Assembly: GCA_965228005.1 (NCBI GenBank)
Contig: CBDDGV010000002.1
Span: 1 to 64,000 of the forward strand
DNA length: 64,000 nucleotides
Source of the DNA: JBCCXZ01 sp965228005
GTDB lineage: Bacteria > Planctomycetota > Planctomycetia > Pirellulales > Lacipirellulaceae
Direction of reading: 5' to 3'
Position numbers and translations under genes: made by a program
Part shown: one piece after another, positions 45,114 through 52,280 of the stretch
Position numbering within the stretch: the first letter of the stretch is position 1
Layout of the letters: each line of letters opens with the position of its first letter
Notes under the pieces: generated by a model
The model's database searches: none
What the model was told of the DNA's origin: nothing
The model's input: only the letters and a program-made list of their open reading frames with translations

Positions 45114-45907
45114 GAGACTGCCAACCTTTCAGATCGTTGTTTCGAGCCATTCTTCGAGTGCACGATCGGCTGAAACCCATCGGGTCTCAGCCCCAAGGGC
45201 CTTTCTTCCCTTCCGCCTTAACGTTCCACGCTCCGGTCCGAGGCGCGCGCTCGTTAGCGTCCCTCCTTTCGTTTTGTTTGAGGACCAACCCGGTTGAGGA
45301 GAATGCACGGGTCGCCAGAGGCCGAGAACGGCCGTCCGGCGTTCAGGCAGTTTCGCTCCCCCCCGAAGCGAGCCCTAGAGACCACTGCGAACACTCAATA
45401 ACCCCACCCAAGAGTGCGTTTTACCCGCAACTTATTGCGGCATTAGACACAACCACTCCCTGAAGTCAAAGAAAAAAATGTGGCTGGCCGCACCATTCCG
45501 GGTTTCTGAATCAGGACAGCGTCACGCCTGAAGCGAACATATGACTGCCTCTAGGCCCTGCCTCGCGCTCTAGTCACCGACGGATGAGTCGACCCAAACT
45601 TGGCGGTCCCCGACAGCCCCCAGCCGGTGAAGAACTGCTTCCGCTGTAGTCAACACCCCCGCCTCTGAGACTCGCCGAGGGTCTTCCACCGTGAGGACCG
45701 GCTCAGTCGTGCTTGCTGGATGTTCTCCCGGTGGAGTTCTTGGGCGACCGTGCTCCCACGTCACCCGTGTCGCACGGGGTCAGCGCAGAACACAATCCCG
45801 CCTCTAACTCCTCTGCTTAGCGTGCAATCGCCGCCCAAACTGCCCCCTGGCAAGCCCCGGCCGACTCCTCGATAATCCCGGGCTCTCGCAGCTCCCTGAG
45901 GAAAACC
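45114..45907. other. long intergenic stretch without a convincing gene
   Basis: About 790 bases between two divergent genes. It probably holds both promoters. A 64-codon minus-strand frame at 45570-45764 (ending VGDRQVWVDSSVGD) has no supporting ribosome-binding site and is left unannotated. I see no tRNA, repeat array or known RNA. Confidence 0.4.
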
Positions 45908-46957
45908 ATGGCCTACTACCTCGGCGTCGATATCGGCGGCACTACCAGCACGATCGCGATCGGCGACGACCGTCAGCAGGTGCTGACCGTGCCGGACCAG
46001 TTCCCGACCTCGCCGAACAAGGGCCCCGACCCGGTCATCGGAGCGATTGTCGAACACGCGGCCGCCGACCTGGAGAAGCTCGGGGCGTCGCTCTCGGACG
46101 TGCCGACCGTGGGCCTCGCCACGCCCGGCCCCGCCACGCAGGACGGCGTGCTGCTGAAGACCCCGAACCTCAAGGCGGAGTACTGGGACAGGTTCCCCAT
46201 CCGGGCGGCGTTGGAAGAAGGCCTCCGGCGCCACGCGCCGGAGATCAACGTCCGCTACATCGGAGACGGCCAGGCGGCCTCGCTCGGGGAGTACGCGGTC
46301 CGCAGCCAGCACATCGCCTGGAGCGACGTCCCCGCCGATTCGCTGCCGGATGAGGAGTTGGACTCGCTGTTCATGGTGATCGTCGGCACGGGCTTGGGCG
46401 GAGGGGCCGTGATCGACGGCCGGCCCACCCGCGGACGCGAGGGCCGCGCCGGGCACGTCGGGCACATCCTGCTGCCGGAGTACGCCTTCCGCCACCCCCA
46501 CGACCGAACGCTCAAGGTCGGCAACGCCCTGGCCACCGCCGAGAGCGCCATCTCGCTCACCGGCCTCACCCACCAGCTCGGGCACCGGCTCACGCTCGAC
46601 GCCTGGAAAGACCACCCGCTAAACTCCGCCGACGGCACGAACAAGGACAAGGCCAAGCGACTCCGCGAGCTGGCCGCCGAGGGCGACGCGTTGGCCTGCG
46701 AACTGTTCGACGACCAGGCCCGGGCGCTGGGAATCGCCCTACTGAACGCCAACTACCTGGGTGACTACGACCGGGTGGTGATCGGCGGCGGCGTGTGCGA
46801 CCTCACGCCGGAAGTCCGCGACCGCTACCGTGAGATCGCCGAGGCCTCCTACAAGGAGTACGCACTCGACGGCTTCCGCAACCTCGACCGGCTCGAGTTC
46901 AGCGTCTGCGGCGACTCGGCCCCGGTCATCGGCGCGCTCTCATGGGCGATGACCTAA
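45908..46957 (+). CDS. ROK-family sugar kinase
   Basis: A 349-aa glucokinase-like kinase. ATP-binding phosphate-1 motif YLGVDIGGTTSTIAIG at the N-terminus, LATPGP, the sugar-binding/catalytic YIGDGQAASLGEY, the ROK VGTGLGGGAVIDG and GREGRAGHVGH, and an adenosine motif near VVIGGGV. The Cys residues of the ROK zinc site (CxCGxxGCxE) are absent. Cytoplasmic; phosphorylates an unidentified sugar. Stands alone on its strand, well separated from both neighbours. Confidence 0.88.
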   Translation: MAYYLGVDIGGTTSTIAIGDDRQQVLTVPDQFPTSPNKGPDPVIGAIVEHAAADLEKLGASLSDVPTVGLATPGPATQDGVLLKTPNLKAEYWDRFPIRAALEEGLRRHAPEINVRYIGDGQAASLGEYAVRSQHIAWSDVPADSLPDEELDSLFMVIVGTGLGGGAVIDGRPTRGREGRAGHVGHILLPEYAFRHPHDRTLKVGNALATAESAISLTGLTHQLGHRLTLDAWKDHPLNSADGTNKDKAKRLRELAAEGDALACELFDDQARALGIALLNANYLGDYDRVVIGGGVCDLTPEVRDRYREIAEASYKEYALDGFRNLDRLEFSVCGDSAPVIGALSWAMT

Positions 46958-47453
46958 CGCCGACCCTCTCGCACTGCCAACTTTTTTTGTGCTACTCAGC
47001 GACACTGCAAGGCACGCTTCGCGCGCGATTCTTCCGGGCGGTTCAACAAGTTGAACAGACTTCGGAACGATAAAGCGCACGCAAAGACGCTCGACGACGC
47101 TGAGCTTTTTTCGCTCGTCCGTGCGGAACTTTTCTTCGCCCCGGGTGTTCCTGAACTCAGCCGCTGACGGAGCGAAAATCGGCGGCCCGTGGAACTCACC
47201 GGCCTCCGCTTCGCTCCAATCATGCGGCTCCGACAAGCGCAGGGACACGCGGCGTCGACCGACGCCGGGACACCGACAGCGCAGGCGGAGTTTCTCATCA
47301 CCCAAGCAGATCAGCCAGGAAGCCAACCAGAAAGGGGGATCGGCAGGCTGACGCGCCGTTAGGGCGCAGGACACGAGCGGCCCCGTCCGAGGCAACGGTG
47401 CCGCGATCGAGCGCCCGCATCTATTCGCGACCGGAACACAGGGGAGTGCACTG
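46958..47453. other. intergenic stretch upstream of the peroxidase gene
   Basis: About 500 bases with no convincing gene. Only the ribosome-binding site (GGGGAG, 7 bases before the peroxidase ATG) stands out. No repeat or RNA gene seen. Confidence 0.4.
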
Positions 47454-50135
47454 ATGAAACACGACAAGCATCGTGGCGCTGAGCGTCTGGAATCACGCGA
47501 ACTCTTGGCCGCCGACTTCGGCGTCGATCTCGACGAGGCCTTCTTCCGCCCGCCGCCGCCGGGGCCCAACGGCGGGCCGCCCGCGGCGGTCGACCAGATG
47601 GGGCCACACCGACCCGGCGCCCACCACCCAGGTGACGGCCGCCCCGACCGCCACGCGCCGCCGCGGCACGATCTGCCCGTCGAGGACGGCGAGGTCCGCG
47701 AGATCGACGGCACGGACAACAACCTGGAGGACCCGGAGCTTGGGGCGGCGAACACCGAGCTGCTCCGCCTCACGTCGGTCGAGTACGCCGACGGCGTCTC
47801 CGAACCCGCCGGCGCCGACCGGCCCAGCGCCCGGGAGATCAGCAACGAGGTTGCCGCGCAGGTCACCACCGAGACCAACGACCGCTACCTCACCGACATC
47901 ACCTGGCTGTGGGGTCAGTTCATCGACCACGACCTCGACCTGACGGAGAACGCCGATCCGGCAGAGTCGTTCGACATCGAGGTGCCGCTGGGCGACGAGT
48001 TCTTCGACCCGTTCTTCACGGGCGAGTCGGTCATCTCGCTCAACCGCTCGGTATACGACGCCGACACGGGCACGGATGAAGACAACCCGCGGCAGCAGAT
48101 CAACCAGATCACCGCGTACCTCGACGGCTCGGTGGTCTACGGCTCCGACGAAGAGCGGGCCCACGAGCTCCGCACGTTCGAGGGCGGGCTGCTCGCCACG
48201 AGCGAGGGCGACCTGCTGCCGTTCAACGAGGCCGGCCTGGAGAACGCCGGCGGCACGAGCGACACGCTCTTCCTCGCCGGCGACGTGCGGGCCAACGAGA
48301 ACGCCGCGCTCACCGCCATGCACACGCTCTGGGTGCGCGAGCACAACTACTGGGCCACGGAACTGGCGGCCGAAGACCCGTCGCTCTCGGACGAAGAGCT
48401 CTACCAGGCCGCCAAGCAGATCGTCACCGCCGAGCTGCAGGCGATCACCTACAACGAGTTCCTGCCCGCCCTGTTCGGCGAGAACGCGCTGGAGGCCTAC
48501 TCCGGGTACGACGACTCGGTCGACCCCGGCATCAGCAACATCTTCTCGACCGCGGCCTACCGCTTCGGCCACACGATGCTCTCCTCGGATCTCTTGCGGC
48601 TGAACAACGACGGCACGACCGCTGACGAGGGTAACCTCGCGTTGCTCGACGCGTTCTTCGCCCCCGGCGAGCTCTCGGAGAACGGCATCGACTCGCTGCT
48701 CTTGGGCGCCACGGCGCAGATGGCCAACGAGATCGACAACCAGATCGTCGACGACGTGCGGAACTTCCTGTTCGGCCCCCCGGGCGCCGGCGGGTTCGAC
48801 CTCGCGTCGCTCAACATCCAGCGCGGCCGCGACCACGGCCTGCCCGACTACAACCAAGCCCGGGAAGACCTCGGGCTGGAGCGCGTCACAAGCTTCGACC
48901 AGATCACCTCCAACGCCGAACTGGCCGCCAAGCTGGAAGCCCTCTACGGCGATGTGGACAACATCGACGTCTGGGTCGGCGGGCTGGCGGAGGACCATGT
49001 CGAGGGTTCCAGCCTCGGCGAGCTGTTCTCGACCGTGATCCTCGACCAGTTCGAACGGATCCGCGACGGCGACCGGTTCTGGTACGAGAACATCTACTCC
49101 GGCGAGGAGCTCCGGCAGATCGACAGCACGACCCTCTCGGACGTGATCGAGCGGAACACCGACATCACGGGCCTGCGCGACAACGTGTTCTTCGACGAGT
49201 CGGTCCTGCGGTTCGACGTGGCCGACAGCCGCGGGCCGGCCGACCTGATCCTCGCCGTGGACGGCGAGCAGGTCGAACTGGTCAACGCCCGCAGCGGGGC
49301 GGTGCTCGAAGACGGATCGATCGACGAGGTGTCGCAGGTGCAGCTGATCGGGTCCAACCGGGTGGGCGACCACGTGCGGATCGACATGAGCCTGGCCGAG
49401 GGCGGGCTGCCCGGCGGCATCGTCGTCGAGGGCGGGCTCGACGCGGGCAACGTCGTGACGATCTTCGGCACCGACGACGGAGACACCGTCACCGTCGACG
49501 GCAACACCGTCACCGTGAACGGCACGGAGATCCAGCTCAGCAACATCGACCTCGTCCGCTGGCACGGCGGGGGCGGCGCCGACGAGCTGGTGAAGCTCGC
49601 CGACGGCGTCGCACGGTTCGTCTCGGTCGACGGTCGGCAGCCGCAGGACGGCCGGCCGGGAGACGGCCGCGGCAAGCCCCGCGAGCAGGTGGCCCAGCGA
49701 CCGCAGCGGCAGGACCGGCAGGTTTCTGTCTCCGACCTGCTGCGGATGCAACGCGAGCAGACCGCTCCGCGGCCTGACGCAGCGCCCGAGCGCGCTCCGC
49801 TGGCCGGCATGACCGGGCTGCCGGACGGCTCTCCAGGACAAGGCGGCCCGGGGCAGGACGGCCCCGGCAACCGCGACCAGCTCTTGCCGCCGGCGCAGCG
49901 TCCCCAAGCCGCCGCGGCCGTCGCACGCGCCGCAACCGTTGCCTACGAGCGGGACGAGGCCCAGGACCGGGAGCGGATCGACCAGATCCGCGAATCGCTG
50001 AGCCGGACCCGGCCGGTGGCGCCGCCCACCGACGCGATCGACGGCGTGTTCGACGAGCTGGGCGACCCGGACGCGCCGCGGCTCGACCAGTTGAGAGACA
50101 TCGCACGACGCGAAACCGGGCGGAGCAGGCGATAG
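47454..50135 (+). CDS. animal-type heme peroxidase with LEPRxLLA-like N-terminus
   Basis: 893 aa. The N-terminus has the planctomycete-type motif ERLESRELLAADFG (about residues 9-22), which replaces a classic signal peptide. A complete animal heme peroxidase domain follows: distal His WGQFIDHDLDLTE, TAMHTLWVREHNYWA, proximal His TAAYRFGHTML, and NIQRGRDHGLPDYNQARE. After about residue 580 comes a beta-rich domain (LILAVDGEQVELVNARSG ... GDTVTVDGNTVTVNG) and a Gln/Arg/Pro-rich disordered tail of about 170 residues. It probably oxidises halides or organic substrates at the cell surface. Confidence 0.9.
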   Translation: MKHDKHRGAERLESRELLAADFGVDLDEAFFRPPPPGPNGGPPAAVDQMGPHRPGAHHPGDGRPDRHAPPRHDLPVEDGEVREIDGTDNNLEDPELGAANTELLRLTSVEYADGVSEPAGADRPSAREISNEVAAQVTTETNDRYLTDITWLWGQFIDHDLDLTENADPAESFDIEVPLGDEFFDPFFTGESVISLNRSVYDADTGTDEDNPRQQINQITAYLDGSVVYGSDEERAHELRTFEGGLLATSEGDLLPFNEAGLENAGGTSDTLFLAGDVRANENAALTAMHTLWVREHNYWATELAAEDPSLSDEELYQAAKQIVTAELQAITYNEFLPALFGENALEAYSGYDDSVDPGISNIFSTAAYRFGHTMLSSDLLRLNNDGTTADEGNLALLDAFFAPGELSENGIDSLLLGATAQMANEIDNQIVDDVRNFLFGPPGAGGFDLASLNIQRGRDHGLPDYNQAREDLGLERVTSFDQITSNAELAAKLEALYGDVDNIDVWVGGLAEDHVEGSSLGELFSTVILDQFERIRDGDRFWYENIYSGEELRQIDSTTLSDVIERNTDITGLRDNVFFDESVLRFDVADSRGPADLILAVDGEQVELVNARSGAVLEDGSIDEVSQVQLIGSNRVGDHVRIDMSLAEGGLPGGIVVEGGLDAGNVVTIFGTDDGDTVTVDGNTVTVNGTEIQLSNIDLVRWHGGGGADELVKLADGVARFVSVDGRQPQDGRPGDGRGKPREQVAQRPQRQDRQVSVSDLLRMQREQTAPRPDAAPERAPLAGMTGLPDGSPGQGGPGQDGPGNRDQLLPPAQRPQAAAAVARAATVAYERDEAQDRERIDQIRESLSRTRPVAPPTDAIDGVFDELGDPDAPRLDQLRDIARRETGRSRR

Positions 50136-50161
50136 CCCGGGAGTAGCGTCGACGAACGGCT

Positions 50162-50192
50162 CCGCCGGGGGGCTTCAGCCACCCCCCGGCGG
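50162..50192 (+). terminator. hairpin terminator after the peroxidase gene
   Basis: CCGCCGGGGGG (50162-50172) pairs with CCCCCCGGCGG (50182-50192), an 11-bp stem with a 9-base loop, 27 bases past the stop codon. Only a weak pyrimidine run (CCTCTCTT) follows. Confidence 0.65.
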
Positions 50193-50228
50193 GCCTCTCT
50201 TACGCAAGATACAGGTTACAACAGTTGA

Positions 50229-50303
50229 CTGTGGGAGGGCTCTCCGAGCCCGATGACACTGTGCTAGGCAATACGAAATCGGCCTCAGAGAGGCCTCCCA
50301 CAG
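50229..50303. repeat. 75-base inverted-repeat element
   Basis: CTGTGGGAGGGCTCTC at 50229-50244 pairs with GAGAGGCCTCCCACAG at 50288-50303 (15 of 16 positions). Part of the right arm (CTCAGAGAGGCCTCC) recurs at about 16,635-16,649, where no left arm is seen. Looks like a small mobile or REP-type palindrome, placed between the peroxidase terminator and the YHYH gene. Confidence 0.5.
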
Positions 50304-50338
50304 GATTGGTTTCCAAGGCCCCCGCCGGAGAACCCAGC

Positions 50339-51280
50339 GTGCCCCACCACTACCGAAACCTCGCCCTCGGGCTGGTCGTCCTGACGATCGTCTCTGCGGC
50401 CGCGATCGCGCAACGCGGGCGGCCGGGCCTCCCCTTCGCGCGAAGGCATACCGCGACCCAGTCGGACGGGTTGCGGCTCGTGCCGAGCGACCAGGCCCCG
50501 CCGCGTGGGGCGGAGGTGTCGATCGAGATCGTAGGCAGCAGCCGCGTGATCCGCTCCAACGGGCTGCCCAACCACCACACCGGGGCGTTCCCCAACCGGG
50601 GCAACCCCCACCGGATCGCCGAGCAGTCTTACGCCTACCGCGTGCCGGCCAACCCGCGGCCCGCCGACCGGGTCACCCGGCTCGGCATGCAGAATTTTGG
50701 CGTCGCCGTGAACGGCGTGCCGTTCGACCCCGGCGCCGCCGAGTGGTACCGCCGCGACCGCCGCGGCGGTTGGCGTTACGAGGCGCTCTCGGGCGCCGTG
50801 TCGCTGGGCATCGACCACAACCACGCGCACGTGCAGCCGACCGGCGCATACCACTACCACGGCCTGCCGACGGGGCTGCTGGAAGAACTTGGCGTCCGCC
50901 CGGGCGAGCACTCGCCGATCGTCGGCTGGGCCGCCGACGGATTCCCGATCTACGCGCTCTACGGCTACGCCGACCCGGACGACGCCGCTTCGGGCGTTGC
51001 GGAACTCAGCTCCAGCTACCGGCTACGTGACGAGCGCCGACCGACCGGACGCGGCAACCCCGGCGGGCAGCCCGACGGGACGTTCCTCTCCGACTACGAA
51101 TTCCAGAGCGGCCTCGGCGACCTCGACCGCTGCAACGGCCGCCACTGCGTGACTCCCGACTACCCGGAAGGGACCTACGCGTACTTCCTCACCAACGATT
51201 GGCCGGTGGTCCCCCGGTACTTCCGCGGCACGCCGTCGGAGGATTTTCGTCGTGGGCCCCCGGGCCGCACGCCGAGGTGA
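50339..51280 (+). CDS. YHYH-domain exported protein
   Basis: 313 aa. I chose the GTG at 50339 because GGAGA lies at proper spacing and the frame then opens with a signal peptide (LALGLVVLTIVSAAAIAQ); the in-frame ATG at 50225 would place the repeat element inside the gene. The YHYH domain is clear: SNGLPNHHTG, GVAVNGVPFDPG, the His-rich IDHNHAHVQPTGAYHYHGLP, GWAADGFPIYALYGY, LSDYEFQSGLGDLDRCNGR and YFLTNDWPVVPRYFRGTP. The His clusters suggest metal binding. Function unknown. Confidence 0.85.
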   Translation: MPHHYRNLALGLVVLTIVSAAAIAQRGRPGLPFARRHTATQSDGLRLVPSDQAPPRGAEVSIEIVGSSRVIRSNGLPNHHTGAFPNRGNPHRIAEQSYAYRVPANPRPADRVTRLGMQNFGVAVNGVPFDPGAAEWYRRDRRGGWRYEALSGAVSLGIDHNHAHVQPTGAYHYHGLPTGLLEELGVRPGEHSPIVGWAADGFPIYALYGYADPDDAASGVAELSSSYRLRDERRPTGRGNPGGQPDGTFLSDYEFQSGLGDLDRCNGRHCVTPDYPEGTYAYFLTNDWPVVPRYFRGTPSEDFRRGPPGRTPR

Positions 51281-51407
51281 CGCCATACCGAGTACCGCCG
51301 ACAGCGTTCGATTCTGGACCCAAAGGACCCCAGGCGGGTCACTCCTTTGTACTTAGCAAATCAAGAGCAGAGCCGTTGAAAACGCATATTGGCATGTCGC
51401 TTCACAA

Positions 51408-51992
51408 TCAAACGACAAGCTGAATTTGGTGAGCCTCGGAGATTAATTCCGCCTCACTCGATGTCGCTAATAGGCAGGCTGGGTCTCCAGCTATAGTGCA
51501 GTTCGGTACATCTATACTGTGCTCGTCGAAAATCTTGGCTACCTTGTCTGAGTCAACGCCATTCTGCTTCTTCTTGGTCTCGCCATTCGAGTAAACCCTA
51601 CAATCGCACACGTAGCTTCCAGATACCGAAATTGCATCCGTTCCTAATGCGTTGGACAAGGCTTCAGCGGTAGTTTGAACCCACTGGCAGTCTTCACCTT
51701 GCGCCCACTCTAAAGTGCGATAGAGAATGCACCAGTCAGAGTCTGTCGCTGTTATCAGGTAAGACGTTCGCTTTTCTGGGTCAGCCGTAATTTGCAGATA
51801 GCTGCCATCGGGATGAAGTAGCATTCCACGTTCTTCATCGTAGACTACCTCACCAATTTTGCATGAACGGTCGTATTCAACAACCTCCGACAACCCTTCT
51901 AGAAATGACGCCGCATCTGCTGCATCTGCCTTTACGGCCAGCATAGAGAAACCATTTGAGTTGCTGTCAGCAAAGTCTGCGAAGGAAGCCAC
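51408..51992 (-). CDS. hypothetical protein, A/T-rich
   Basis: 194 aa from a GTG at 51992 with AGGAG at 8-base spacing. Acidic, cytoplasmic, with a possible repeated alpha/beta layout: FLEGLSEVVEYDRSCKIGEVVYDEERG and LITATDSDWCILYRTLEWAQGEDCQWVQTTAEALSNAL. I do not recognise a family. The layout loosely recalls small toxin-immunity or phage-type proteins, but nothing in it proves this. G+C is clearly lower than in all neighbours. The 288 bases between it and the GH5 stop hold no gene. Confidence 0.7.
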   Translation of the reverse strand: MASFADFADSNSNGFSMLAVKADAADAASFLEGLSEVVEYDRSCKIGEVVYDEERGMLLHPDGSYLQITADPEKRTSYLITATDSDWCILYRTLEWAQGEDCQWVQTTAEALSNALGTDAISVSGSYVCDCRVYSNGETKKKQNGVDSDKVAKIFDEHSIDVPNCTIAGDPACLLATSSEAELISEAHQIQLVV

Positions 51993-52280
51993 GTCGTGTT
52001 CTCCTGCTTTCAGGCGTATATACCTCTATCAACGCTGAGGTGGTCAGCTGTCCATTCCCGCATTGTAGCCGACTCGCAGTAGGGGCACGATGCTCTCCGC
52101 CCCATCCGTTACTGCATAATGAGGCGTCGTCCTGAGCAGGTGCGCGAGGACGAATAACGCTTGGTTCCGGGAGACCCGAGCCGCACATCAGGGACCCGAC
52201 TTACGTCGAGGGCGGGACTCCGATACTGGTCCCAGAATCAGAGCCGTAGGAGCCGTCATGTCGTCTGTTCAGCCCAGCAT

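Noticed and set aside
45570..45764. A 64-codon minus-strand frame in the 790-base gap
   Set aside because: GTG start without ribosome-binding site and no recognisable family; evidence too thin.
47493..49907. An 804-codon minus-strand frame opposite the peroxidase
   Set aside because: Shadow of the peroxidase coding sequence, no domain or ribosome-binding site.
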